A stretch of 64,000 nucleotides of DNA from JBNAGF01 sp049801055 (GTDB taxonomy: Bacteria; Pseudomonadota; Alphaproteobacteria; Rhodobacterales; Rhodobacteraceae): contig NZ_JBNAGF010000001.1 of the NCBI RefSeq assembly GCF_049801055.1, positions 310,001-374,000 on the forward strand. The letters are read 5' to 3'. Below are positions 51,725 through 60,000 of the stretch, piece after piece. The first letter of the stretch is position 1. Each line of letters starts with the position of its first letter. The notes under the pieces were generated by a model that worked only from the letters and a program-made list of their open reading frames with translations, searched no databases and was not told the DNA's origin. The translations under genes and the position numbers were made by a program.

Positions 51725-51754
51725 ATTGGATCAGAAAATGCAACTTAATCCAAT
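51725..51754. promoter_or_regulatory. Candidate OxyR operator upstream of oxyR
   Basis: ATTGGAT (51725-51731) and ATCCAAT (51748-51754) are perfect inverted repeats with centres 23 bases apart, starting 16 bases before the oxyR start codon. Spacing of about two helical turns suits a LysR-type tetramer. It may mediate autoregulation and, with weaker sites, katG control. Confidence 0.5.
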
Positions 51755-51869
51755 GGCGACCATTTGTTAGAGTCATTCTAGGATGAGCCCAAGGAGGAGA
51801 GGGCCGAGCCGAATACTATTCTTGGAAACAAGGGTTTTGGGTCGATACTCATCCAACAGAATCATGCCG

Positions 51870-51891
51870 AAGGGCGCCTGACTGCGCCCTT
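51870..51891 (+). promoter_or_regulatory. Hairpin in the katG upstream region
   Basis: AAGGGCGC and GCGCCCTT form a perfect 8-base stem with a CTGACT loop, 83 bases before the katG start. It resembles a terminator stem but only TT-GCC follows. The five-codon frame ATGCCGAAGGGCGCCTGA (51864-51881) overlaps it. It may be a leader structure or attenuator. Confidence 0.35.
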
Positions 51892-51974
51892 TGCCAGCAA
51901 CAGATGATCCAACAGAACTGCCGGAGATCGCCACCAGATGGGGTTTTCGGTTTCAATAACAGCGGGAGACAATA

Positions 51975-54161
51975 ATGGACGGCAACGATATCGGAAAATG
52001 TCCGGTCATGCATGGTGCGACAGCGATGGGCGCCAATTCGAACCGGGACTGGTGGCCGAACCAGCTGAACCTGAAAATCTTGCATCAGCATACAACAAAG
52101 TCCGACCCGATGGATGCGGAGTTCGACTATGCGGACGAATTTGCCAAGCTTGATCTCGATGCGCTCAAGGCGGACCTTACGGCTCTGATGACGGACAGTC
52201 AGGAATGGTGGCCTGCAGATTACGGGCATTACGGCGGACTGTTCATCCGGATGACATGGCACGCTGCCGGGACGTATCGCACGGCTGATGGTCGGGGCGG
52301 GGCAGGGACGGGAAACCAGCGGTTTGCGCCACTCAACAGCTGGCCGGACAACGGCAACCTCGACAAGGCGCGGCGCCTGCTTTGGCCGATCAAGCAGAAA
52401 TACGGCAACCAGATCTCGTGGGCAGACCTTCTGGTTCTCGCCGGAAACGTGGCCATCGAATCCATGGGCGGTCCGGTCTTCGGCTTTGGCGGCGGTCGCG
52501 CGGATATCTGGTCGCCCGAAGAGGACATCTATTGGGGTGTCGAGGCGGACTGGCTCGGCGAAGCCCGCTACTCGGGAGACCGGGAGCTGGAAAATCCGCT
52601 GGCGGCGGTTCAGATGGGTCTGATCTATGTCAACCCCGAAGGGCCGAACGGGGATCCCGACATTCTTGCCTCGGGGCGTGACATTCGCGAGACTTTTGGC
52701 CGGATGGCCATGAATGACGAAGAGACCGTGGCGCTTGTTGCCGGCGGCCACACCTTTGGCAAGGCCCATGGTGCGGGAGATCCCGGACTGGTCGGGCCCG
52801 AGCCCGAAGCGGCCCCGCTTGAGGCCATGGGTCTGGGCTGGATCAATCAGCACGGTTCAGGCAAGGGCGATGACACCACCACCAGCGGTGTTGAAGGTGC
52901 TTGGACAGCCAACCCTATCAAATGGGACAATGGCTATTTCGACCTGCTGTTCGGATATGACTGGAATCTGACAAAGTCGCCTTCCGGCGCATGGATCTGG
53001 GAACCCGTCGGGGTTTCCGACGATGACATGGCCCCACAGGCCCATGATGGTTCGAAGAAGGTCAAGACCATGATGACCACGGCAGACATGGCGATGCGGA
53101 TGGACCCGATCTATGGCCCGATCTCCCGCAGGTTCCATGAAAACCCGAACCAGTTCGCTGACGCCTTCGCCCGTGCCTGGTTCAAGCTGACCCACCGCGA
53201 CATGGGCCCGCGCTCCCGGTATCTCGGCGCAGACGTTCCCGAGGAAGAGCTGATCTGGCAGGATAACGTGCCTGCTGTGGATCATGATCTTATCGACGAC
53301 ACCGATATTGCCGTTCTCAAGGATCGTATTCTCGCATCCGGGCTGTCTGTCGGAGAGCTTGTTTCGACGGCCTGGGCATCGGCCTCGACCTATAGGGGCT
53401 CGGATCACCGTGGTGGCGCCAATGGCGCACGGGTTCGTCTTGCTCCGCAGAACGGGTGGGCAGTCAACGAGCCGGAAAAGCTGAACATGGTTCTGGGGGC
53501 GCTGGAAGGGATTCAGGCCGAATTCAACAGCGCACAGCAGGGTAGCAAACGTGTGTCGTTGGCTGACCTGATCGTTCTGGCCGGCGGCTCGGCGATCGAA
53601 AAGGCCGCCAAGGCCGCTGGGCAGGACGTAACAGTTCCCTTTGCGCCCGGTCGCACCGATGCCACCGAAGGTCAGACCGATGCCGACAGCTTTGCGCCGC
53701 TTGAGCCGCAGGCTGACGGTTTCCGCAACTACCAGAGCAAGGAGTTCAGTGTTTCGGCCGAGGAGATGCTGGTTGATCGCGCACAGCTTCTGACCCTGAC
53801 AGCTCCGGAAATGACCGTTCTAATCGGCGGATTGCGTGTTCTGGGCGCCAATCACGACGGATCGTCTCATGGTGTCCTGACCGACCGTCCGGGCCACCTG
53901 AGCAACGACTTTTTCGTCAATTTGCTGGACATGGGAACCGAGTGGTTGCCGTCAGGAGACGGCACCTACGAGGGGCGTGACCGGTCTTCGGGCGCGGTGA
54001 AATGGACCGGGACCCGGGTTGATCTGGTGTTTGGTTCGAATTCGGAACTGCGCGCCTTGGCCGAGGTCTATGCCCAGAACGACAATGCAGGCAAATTTGT
54101 TTGCGATTTCGTGTCAGCATGGAACAAGGTGATGAACGCGGATCGGTTCGACCTCGCTTGA
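51975..54161 (+). CDS. katG: Catalase-peroxidase
   Basis: Heme enzyme that removes hydrogen peroxide. The 728-residue protein has the distal-site MTWHAAGTYR (about 92-101, Trp and His), the covalent-adduct tyrosine in GLIYVNPEGP and methionine in GRMAMNDEETVALVAGGHTFGKAHG, and the proximal heme His in the same GGHTFGKAHG stretch. The C-terminal half is the usual degenerate second domain. GGGAG precedes the ATG. Divergence from oxyR indicates peroxide induction. Confidence 0.97.
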   Translation: MDGNDIGKCPVMHGATAMGANSNRDWWPNQLNLKILHQHTTKSDPMDAEFDYADEFAKLDLDALKADLTALMTDSQEWWPADYGHYGGLFIRMTWHAAGTYRTADGRGGAGTGNQRFAPLNSWPDNGNLDKARRLLWPIKQKYGNQISWADLLVLAGNVAIESMGGPVFGFGGGRADIWSPEEDIYWGVEADWLGEARYSGDRELENPLAAVQMGLIYVNPEGPNGDPDILASGRDIRETFGRMAMNDEETVALVAGGHTFGKAHGAGDPGLVGPEPEAAPLEAMGLGWINQHGSGKGDDTTTSGVEGAWTANPIKWDNGYFDLLFGYDWNLTKSPSGAWIWEPVGVSDDDMAPQAHDGSKKVKTMMTTADMAMRMDPIYGPISRRFHENPNQFADAFARAWFKLTHRDMGPRSRYLGADVPEEELIWQDNVPAVDHDLIDDTDIAVLKDRILASGLSVGELVSTAWASASTYRGSDHRGGANGARVRLAPQNGWAVNEPEKLNMVLGALEGIQAEFNSAQQGSKRVSLADLIVLAGGSAIEKAAKAAGQDVTVPFAPGRTDATEGQTDADSFAPLEPQADGFRNYQSKEFSVSAEEMLVDRAQLLTLTAPEMTVLIGGLRVLGANHDGSSHGVLTDRPGHLSNDFFVNLLDMGTEWLPSGDGTYEGRDRSSGAVKWTGTRVDLVFGSNSELRALAEVYAQNDNAGKFVCDFVSAWNKVMNADRFDLA

Positions 54162-54183
54162 TCCGTTTTTTGAGATGTAGAAT

Positions 54184-54211
54184 GGCGTCCCGATCCAACG
54201 GGGCGCCTTTT
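54184..54211 (+). terminator. Intrinsic terminator of katG
   Basis: GGCGTCCCG pairs with CGGGGCGCC (one G-T pair) across ATCCAA, followed by TTTTCT. It begins 22 bases after the katG stop. Confidence 0.8.
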
Positions 54212-54291
54212 CTATTGGGTGCGACAGGTGCCGGATACTTGCGCTCGAAAAATCCATTGGCCCGTTAGCGTGCTCGGGATATTCCGGTCCC

Positions 54292-55140
54292 ATGCGTCTG
54301 TTTCTTCTGGTCTCGCTGACAATGGCGGCTTTTGCCGCAAACTCCCTGCTGACTCGTGTGGCAGTCGAAAGCGGGGCTGCTGATCCGGGTGCTTTTGCCG
54401 TAATCCGCGTGGCCACAGGCGCCATCGCCCTCGTTCTGCTGGTTCGGGCAAAGGGGCAGACCGTCCCGTTGCGGGCTAAGGACCGTATGTGGGGGGCGGC
54501 GACACTGAGCCTCTATATGGTCGGGTTTTCGCTGGCTTACCGCACTCTTGATGCGGGGCTTGGCGCACTGGTTCTGTTTGGTGTCGTTCAGATTTCGATG
54601 TTTGCTTATGCGGCCAGTCGCGGTCCGATTGGTTCCCGGCGGGCGATCGGCGCCGGAACAGCGTTTGCAGGTTTGAGCTGGGTGCTCTGGCCGACAGGAG
54701 GTGCAGCGCCGGATCCGACGGGGGCAGTTTTGATGGCGCTGGCCGGATTGGGGTGGGGCGGGTATTCCCTGCTGGGGCGGAAAGAGCCCGCTGCGCTAGC
54801 AGCGACTGCCGCCAATTTCTGCATCGCGCTGCCCATCACGGGTATTGTGCTGATGTTTGCCGGGCAGGAAATGGCCTTGCCCACTCTGTCCGGATGGCTG
54901 CTGGCCGCAACGTCCGGGGCGATCACTTCGGGATTGGGCTATGCGTTGTGGTACAGCCTGCTGCCGCGCCTGTCGCCGACTGTGGCCGCAACCGTGCAGC
55001 TTAGCGTTCCGATCATTGCCCTCGTGGCCGGAGCAATGCTGTTGGGAGAGATAATCGGGCCGAGGTTGATTGTCGGAGCCATTCTGGTGGTGGGCGGAAT
55101 TGCACTTGCCGTGACAGGTCAGAACCGTTCGCGGCTTTAA
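54292..55140 (+). CDS. EamA/DMT-family transporter
   Basis: A 282-residue integral membrane protein with about ten hydrophobic helices in two EamA repeats, typical of drug/metabolite transporters. The second repeat ends VAGAMLLGEIIGPRLIVGAILVVGGIALAVTG, a common EamA ending. Substrate cannot be predicted. The ATG has no obvious ribosome site. It lies 31 bases before the secreted hydrolase gene and may share a transcript with it and phnM. Confidence 0.87.
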   Translation: MRLFLLVSLTMAAFAANSLLTRVAVESGAADPGAFAVIRVATGAIALVLLVRAKGQTVPLRAKDRMWGAATLSLYMVGFSLAYRTLDAGLGALVLFGVVQISMFAYAASRGPIGSRRAIGAGTAFAGLSWVLWPTGGAAPDPTGAVLMALAGLGWGGYSLLGRKEPAALAATAANFCIALPITGIVLMFAGQEMALPTLSGWLLAATSGAITSGLGYALWYSLLPRLSPTVAATVQLSVPIIALVAGAMLLGEIIGPRLIVGAILVVGGIALAVTGQNRSRL

Positions 55141-55171
55141 CTGAAGCCGGATTTGTCTTATCTGGCGAAGA

Positions 55172-55945
55172 ATGAGATCCATTGTTGCCGCCCTGTTCCT
55201 GTTGCCCGCCGCCGCGCAGGCCGATTGCGTCGTGCTGCTGCACGGACTAGCCCGGACCGAGGCCTCATTTACCGTGATGGAACAGGTGCTTCGCGGCCTC
55301 GACTACGATGTTGTCCGTCCCGGTTATCCGTCGACCGACCTGCCAATCAGCGAATTGGCCAACCAGACGCTTCCGACCGCGATGGAGGCATGTGGCGACG
55401 AGACAACCCATTTCATCGCCCATTCGATGGGCGGGATCCTGATCCGATACTGGCTCAAAGACCATCATCCCGAGAATCTGGGAAGGGTGGTCATGCTTGG
55501 CCCGCCAAATCAGGGCAGCCAATTGGTTGATGCCATGAGCGACATTGAAATGTTTGGTTTGCTCAATGGTCCGGCTGGTATCCAGCTGGGGACAGGTCCG
55601 GACAGCCTGCCGCTCGGGCTGCCTCCGGTGGATTTCGAGCTTGGGGTGATCGCAGGCACGCAAACGTTGAACCCGGTGTTCTCATCGATCATTGAAGGCG
55701 CGGACGACGGCAAGGTTTCGGTTGCGTCGACCCGTGTGGAGGGCATGGCCGACCACATAACGCTGCCGGTTACCCACACATTCATGATGAACAATCCGCT
55801 CGTGATGGCGCAGGCGGTGCACTTTCTGGAAAATGGCGAATTCGACCACGACCTCACATGGGGCGAGTCGATTTTTGGGCCGGTAGATCCCGAGTGTCTA
55901 GAACTGCCCTGCGAAGGGCCTGATGGTGCCGGAGCGGGTGAATGA
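55172..55945 (+). CDS. Secreted alpha/beta hydrolase (lipase-like)
   Basis: A 257-residue exported protein: signal peptide at about 1-18 (IVAALFLLPAAAQA) and a mature part that starts DCVVLLHGLARTEASF. The nucleophile elbow is AHSMGG (about 88-93), with MLGPPNQGSQLVD after it as in triacylglycerol lipases, and a candidate catalytic His in LPVTHTFMM. C-terminal cysteines in DPECLELPCEG may form a disulfide. Substrate is probably an ester or lipid in the periplasm. It overlaps phnM by four bases (ATGA). Confidence 0.82.
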   Translation: MRSIVAALFLLPAAAQADCVVLLHGLARTEASFTVMEQVLRGLDYDVVRPGYPSTDLPISELANQTLPTAMEACGDETTHFIAHSMGGILIRYWLKDHHPENLGRVVMLGPPNQGSQLVDAMSDIEMFGLLNGPAGIQLGTGPDSLPLGLPPVDFELGVIAGTQTLNPVFSSIIEGADDGKVSVASTRVEGMADHITLPVTHTFMMNNPLVMAQAVHFLENGEFDHDLTWGESIFGPVDPECLELPCEGPDGAGAGE

Positions 55946-57090
55946 CCCCACTCTCGCTTGATTTTGTGTCCGGGCAGGTTCTGACGCCTGACGGGCTGAT
56001 TGAAGCACGACTTTCGCTGGCCGATGGCATGGTTTCCAATGCCGCGACCGGGCATGAGGTCGATCTGAGTGGATACCTGATCCTGCCCGGAATTGTCGAC
56101 CTGCACGGCGATGGGTTCGAGCGGCATCTGGCACCGCGGCGCGGCGCCATGACCAACATGAACGAAGGCGTGATCGCGGCAGAGGCAGAGCTGGCCGCCA
56201 ATGGCATCACAACTGCGGTCATGGCTCAGTTCTACAGCTGGGAGGGCGGACTGCGCAGCCCCGAGTTTGCCGCACGTGTCATGGCCGCCATCCGCGAGGC
56301 GCGCCCGCAGGTCGTGACGGACCTGCTGCCGCAATTACGGTTCGAGACGCATATGCTGGATCACTACACCGGTTTGCCGGCCCTGTTGCAGGACTGGGAC
56401 GTGCGCTATCTCGTATTCAACGATCACCTGCCGCATGACCGGCTGGCGCAGGGCAAAAAACCACCGCGCTTGACCGGGCAGGCGCTGAAGGCCGGACGCA
56501 ATCCGGATCGCCACTTCGAGATGCTTCTGGATCTGCACGCAAACAGTGCCGAGGTTCCGGATGCGCTCGACCGTTTGTGCGAACGGCTAAGCGGTCAGGG
56601 ATTGCATCTGGGCAGCCATGACGACCGGGACGCTCTGACGCGCAGCTTGTGGCGCGACCGCGGCGTCTCGATCGCTGAGTTCCCCGAAACACTGGAGGTC
56701 GCCGAGGCCGCCCACGCTGCTGGAGATGGTATTATCATGGGGTCGCCAAATCTGGTTCGCGGGGGCTCTCACAAGGGGAATGTCAGCGCGCTGGACGTGG
56801 TTGCGATGGGCCATTGCGACGCGTTGGCATCGGATTATCACTATCCCAGTCCACGACGCGCAGCGCTGATGCTGGCGCAAACAGGTGTGATGGATCTGGC
56901 CGGGGCGTGGGCGCTGATTTCCCAAGGGCCGGCGCGCGTTTTGGGATTGAACGACCGCGGAACGCTCACGCCGGGCAAACGGGCGGATGTGGTGATCCTC
57001 GACAACGACACCAAGCGGGTCGCGGCGACCCTGTCGGGTGGTCGGGTCAGCTTCATGTCTGGCGATATCGCCGGCAGGTTCCTGAACTGA
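55942..57090 (+). CDS. phnM: PhnM-like alpha-D-ribose 1-methylphosphonate 5-triphosphate diphosphatase
   Basis: A 382-residue amidohydrolase-fold enzyme. In the carbon-phosphorus lyase pathway PhnM cuts pyrophosphate from the phosphonate-ribose triphosphate made by PhnGHIL. The metal site shows PGIVDLHGDGFERH (about 50-63), LHLGSHDDRD (about 219) and ALASDYHYPSP (about 293), with the amidohydrolase ending LTPGKRADVVILD. The other phn genes are absent from the window, unlike the usual phn cluster order. It overlaps the secreted hydrolase gene upstream. Confidence 0.87.
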   Translation: MTPLSLDFVSGQVLTPDGLIEARLSLADGMVSNAATGHEVDLSGYLILPGIVDLHGDGFERHLAPRRGAMTNMNEGVIAAEAELAANGITTAVMAQFYSWEGGLRSPEFAARVMAAIREARPQVVTDLLPQLRFETHMLDHYTGLPALLQDWDVRYLVFNDHLPHDRLAQGKKPPRLTGQALKAGRNPDRHFEMLLDLHANSAEVPDALDRLCERLSGQGLHLGSHDDRDALTRSLWRDRGVSIAEFPETLEVAEAAHAAGDGIIMGSPNLVRGGSHKGNVSALDVVAMGHCDALASDYHYPSPRRAALMLAQTGVMDLAGAWALISQGPARVLGLNDRGTLTPGKRADVVILDNDTKRVAATLSGGRVSFMSGDIAGRFLN

Positions 57091-57130
57091 TCTTCGGCTG
57101 AAAAAGAAAGACCGCCCCCGAGATTTTCTT

Positions 57131-58201
57131 TCAGCCCCGAATGATCCGGTTGAAATGCCCCATCTTGCGCCCGGGCTTCACGTCGGCCTTGCCATAGAGA
57201 TGGATCGCCACGTCACTTTCCCGCGCAAGCTCGGGCACGCGGTCCATGTCACGTCCGATCAGGTTTTCCATCACCACGTCCGTGTGCCGCTGACCGTCCC
57301 CCAGCGGCCATCCGGCGACGGCACGGATATGCTGTTCGAATTGGTCCACGGCACAGCCGTTTTGGGTCCAGTGGCCGGAATTGTGAACACGAGGTGCGAT
57401 TTCGTTGACGATCAATCCTTGCGGCGTGACGAACAGCTCGACCCCGAGGACGCCGACATAGTCCAGTGCGTTGAGGATACTGGCCGCCAGCAGAACCGCG
57501 TCCATCCGCTGCGCGGCGGACAGGCGGGCGGGAACGGTTGTCGTATGCAGGATGCCGTCACGATGCACGTTCTCACCGGGATCGAAACAGGCCACCTGAC
57601 CATCTATGCCGCGGGCCGCAATGACCGAAACCTCGTGCGAAAAATCCACAAACCCTTCGAGGATCGACGGAGAACCCTCCATCTCGGAATACCCGGTTGC
57701 GGCGTCTTCCGGCGTCTTCAGGCGGGCTTGCCCCTTGCCATCATACCCGAATCTGCGAGTCTTCAGGATCGCCGGCGTGCCGATGTCCATGACCGCGGCC
57801 TCAAGACTGTCCTGGTCGGTGATGTCTGCGAAGGGAGCTGTTTTCAGGCCGATCCCTTGCAAGAACGTCTTTTCGGTCAACCGGTCCTGGCTAACACGCA
57901 ACGCTTCGCGCCCCGGTCGTATGGGGCGATGTTTTTCGAGCAGGTCCAGCGCAGCGGTGGGAATGTTTTCGAACTCGTAGGTGATGACGTCGACGGATGC
58001 GGCGAAGCGTTCCAGTGCTTCGACGTCATCGTAGGCCGCTGTGGAGACCTGATCGGCAACTTGCCCGGCGGGCGGGTTGGCTCCGGGCTCAAAGATATGG
58101 GTGAAAAACCCGAGGCGGGCTGCCGCCACCGACAGCATGCGGCCGAGTTGGCCGCCGCCGAGAATGCCAATTGTCGCGCCGGGTGTCAGGGCCTCAGTCA
58201 T
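57131..58201 (-). CDS. purK: N5-carboxyaminoimidazole ribonucleotide synthase
   Basis: ATP-grasp enzyme of purine synthesis that carboxylates AIR at N5. The 356 residues contain IGILGGGQLGRML at the start, VITYEFENIP (about 74), KTRRFGYDGKGQ (about 147) and VNEIAPRVHNSGHWT (about 262). I use the ATG at 58201, which overlaps the purE stop by eight bases; more upstream in-frame codons lie inside purE. The product feeds directly into PurE. Identification is certain. Confidence 0.95.
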   Translation of the reverse strand: MTEALTPGATIGILGGGQLGRMLSVAAARLGFFTHIFEPGANPPAGQVADQVSTAAYDDVEALERFAASVDVITYEFENIPTAALDLLEKHRPIRPGREALRVSQDRLTEKTFLQGIGLKTAPFADITDQDSLEAAVMDIGTPAILKTRRFGYDGKGQARLKTPEDAATGYSEMEGSPSILEGFVDFSHEVSVIAARGIDGQVACFDPGENVHRDGILHTTTVPARLSAAQRMDAVLLAASILNALDYVGVLGVELFVTPQGLIVNEIAPRVHNSGHWTQNGCAVDQFEQHIRAVAGWPLGDGQRHTDVVMENLIGRDMDRVPELARESDVAIHLYGKADVKPGRKMGHFNRIIRG

Positions 58202-58682
58202 TGCTGGGCTCCTGCGGGATGGATGCCGAAAGGGCCTCGCGCCATGCGTCCAGCCGGTTTGCCAGGTCCGGATCCTGCAAGGCAAGGATCCCGGCCGCCA
58301 TCAATCCGGCATTCGCGGCGCCGGCCGCTCCGATTGCCATTGTGGCAACCGGGTATCCCTTGGGCATCTGCACGATGGAGTAAAGGCTGTCGACCCCGGA
58401 CAGGGCACGGGTTTGAACCGGCACACCAATCACCGGAACCCGGGTCTTTGACGCCATCATGCCGGGCAGATGCGCGGCCCCCCCGGCTCCGGCGATAATC
58501 ACCTGCAAACCGCGCCCAGCTGCCGTCTTTCCGTATTCCCAAAGCCGGTCCGGCGTGCGGTGAGCCGATACGATCTTGGCTTCGTGGCTCACGTCCAGTT
58601 CGGTCAGTATGTCCGCGGCCTCTTTCATGGTCGGCCAGTCGGACTGGCTGCCCATGATGATCCCTACCTTGATGTCACCCAT
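58194..58682 (-). CDS. purE: N5-carboxyaminoimidazole ribonucleotide mutase
   Basis: Moves the carboxyl group of N5-CAIR to C4. The 162-residue class I PurE has VGIIMGSQSDWPTM (about 6-19), SAHRTPDRLWEY (about 40) with the catalytic His, and AGGAAHLPGMMAS (about 66-78). AGGATG lies before the ATG. It heads the purEK operon on the minus strand. Confidence 0.96.
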   Translation of the reverse strand: MGDIKVGIIMGSQSDWPTMKEAADILTELDVSHEAKIVSAHRTPDRLWEYGKTAAGRGLQVIIAGAGGAAHLPGMMASKTRVPVIGVPVQTRALSGVDSLYSIVQMPKGYPVATMAIGAAGAANAGLMAAGILALQDPDLANRLDAWREALSASIPQEPSND

Positions 58683-58875
58683 CTGATTTCATCCTGCGCT
58701 TGCCTGTCGGCTGAAAATGAGCGCGCACTATAGCCAAATCAGGCCATGTGGCAATGCGGCATGGTCAGGTTTCAGAATGAGGTAAAACCGGCGCCACGCA
58801 CTGTCACATGACCACAGGTACAAGGACCCAAAGACGGGGTTCATGTCAGGATCCGGCAGGTCTCGATTTTGCGGA

Positions 58876-59100
58876 TCAGGCAATGATGTCCGGTGTCAGG
58901 CGATCTTCGATCAGAGCAATGATATCCTTGAGGCGCAATTTCTGCTTTTTCAGGCGCCGGATCGTCAACTGATCCCCGGTGCCTTTTTCCTGCAGCGCGC
59001 CGATTGCCTCGTCCAGATCCCTGTGCTGTCGGCGGAACACCTCAAGTTCAACCCGCAAGACGTCATCCGATTTCATGGACAGATCGATGGGAATGTTCAT
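58876..59100 (-). CDS. DUF465 (YdcH-like) protein
   Basis: A 74-residue helical protein. The family core is seen as LEVFRRQHRDLDEAIGAL (18-35) and DQLTIRRLKKQKLRLKDIIALIEDRL, the LKKxKLxLKD signature of YdcH/DUF465. Predicted to form a helical hairpin; function unknown. An ATG eight residues in could be the true start. It is divergent from hsp20, with 165 bases between. Confidence 0.82.
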   Translation of the reverse strand: MNIPIDLSMKSDDVLRVELEVFRRQHRDLDEAIGALQEKGTGDQLTIRRLKKQKLRLKDIIALIEDRLTPDIIA

Positions 59101-59169
59101 GGCGGCGACTCAGGTCCCGTTGTTCTTGATTGCTGTAAGAATACGCTTTCGTGATGTTTTCGCCTAGAC

Positions 59170-59198
59170 CTTGTGGAAGCCATTATTTCTCCCCATAT
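59170..59198 (+). promoter_or_regulatory. Candidate heat-shock (RpoH-type) promoter of hsp20
   Basis: CTTGTGG (59170-59176), 14 bases, then CCCCATAT (59191-59198) fits the sigma32 pattern CTTGAAA-N11-16-CCCCATNT well at the -10 and partly at the -35. It lies about 68 bases before the hsp20 start, as expected for a small heat-shock gene. Confidence 0.55.
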
Positions 59199-59265
59199 TC
59201 GTTGTAGCACGGTTGCCGAAACGGGGCCGTGCGACCCGTCGCTTTGTGAAATAAGGACGATCAAC

Positions 59266-59679
59266 GTGTCGAAACTTACTCTTGGCTCCTACCCGCACAT
59301 GCTGGGGTTTGAGCAACTGGAACGCCTCTTGGAACGTTCGGCCAAATCTGGCAACGAAGGCTATCCACCTTACAATATCGAACAGACCTCGGATCACTCC
59401 TATCGGATTACACTGGCCGTGGCCGGATTTGCCGAAGAGGATCTGTCTATAACCGTCGAGGACCGCCAGTTGGTGATCCGGGGGCGGCAACGTGACGACA
59501 GCGAGGGACGTGTCTTTCTGCACAGAGGCATTGCCGCGCGCCAGTTCCAACGAATGTTCGTGCTGGCCGATGGTGTCGAAGTGGGCGAAGCAGTAATGGA
59601 AAACGGTCTCTTGCATGTAGACCTGACCCGCGCGCGCCCTGAAACCGTGGTGCAGACCATCAATATCAGGAAAGGGTAG
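59266..59679 (+). CDS. Small heat-shock protein (Hsp20/IbpA family)
   Basis: A 137-residue alpha-crystallin-domain chaperone that holds unfolding proteins. The domain spans about 38-130: YNIEQTSDHSYRITLAVAGF, then EDLSITVEDRQLVIRGRQ, FLHRGIAARQFQRMFVLADGV and the late NGLLHVDLTR beta strand. I use the GTG at 59266, with AAGGA eight bases before it, giving a family-like SKLTLGSYPHMLGFEQLERLL start. A heat-shock-like promoter lies upstream; the DUF1150 gene follows after six bases. Confidence 0.93.
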   Translation: MSKLTLGSYPHMLGFEQLERLLERSAKSGNEGYPPYNIEQTSDHSYRITLAVAGFAEEDLSITVEDRQLVIRGRQRDDSEGRVFLHRGIAARQFQRMFVLADGVEVGEAVMENGLLHVDLTRARPETVVQTINIRKG

Positions 59680-59685
59680 GAAACG

Positions 59686-59910
59686 ATGCGTACTCCATTT
59701 GAATTCAAGGATGACGGCCCCCGGATTGTCTATGTAAAGACAGTGGACGTGGCCGATCTGCCCGATGAAATCCGCGCCAGCGCCGGTGATCGGGAGCATC
59801 TCTATGCAGTTCACGACGCGGACGGGCAGCAACTGGCACTGGTTGCCGACCGCAAGCTGGCCTTTGTTCTGGCCCGCGAGAACGATTTCTCGCCGGTTCC
59901 GGTGCACTGA
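59686..59910 (+). CDS. DUF1150 protein
   Basis: A 74-residue acidic protein. The pattern RIVYVKTVDVADLPDEIR, then LYAVHDADGQQLALVADRKLAFVLAREND matches alphaproteobacterial DUF1150, which is regularly found next to hsp20 genes. Function is unknown; a link to the heat-shock protein is suggested by position. AAGGGTAGGAAACG spans the gap before its ATG. Confidence 0.85.
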   Translation: MRTPFEFKDDGPRIVYVKTVDVADLPDEIRASAGDREHLYAVHDADGQQLALVADRKLAFVLARENDFSPVPVH

Positions 59911-60000
59911 CGGCGAACTTGCGCCATCCGATTCGTCGGTTCGACCCGACGGTCTGATGCATTGATCCGCCCAATTGATCGGCTGACCCGGGAGGGGATG

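Noticed and set aside
51791..51801. Strong Shine-Dalgarno-like AAGGAGGAGAG upstream of katG
   Set aside because: No ATG, GTG or TTG follows at a usable distance, so no gene can be supported.
57096..57136. GGCTGAAA/TTTCAGCC inverted repeat between phnM and purK
   Set aside because: It overlaps the purK stop and lacks a T-run on the plus strand; may help termination but is not convincing as a terminator.
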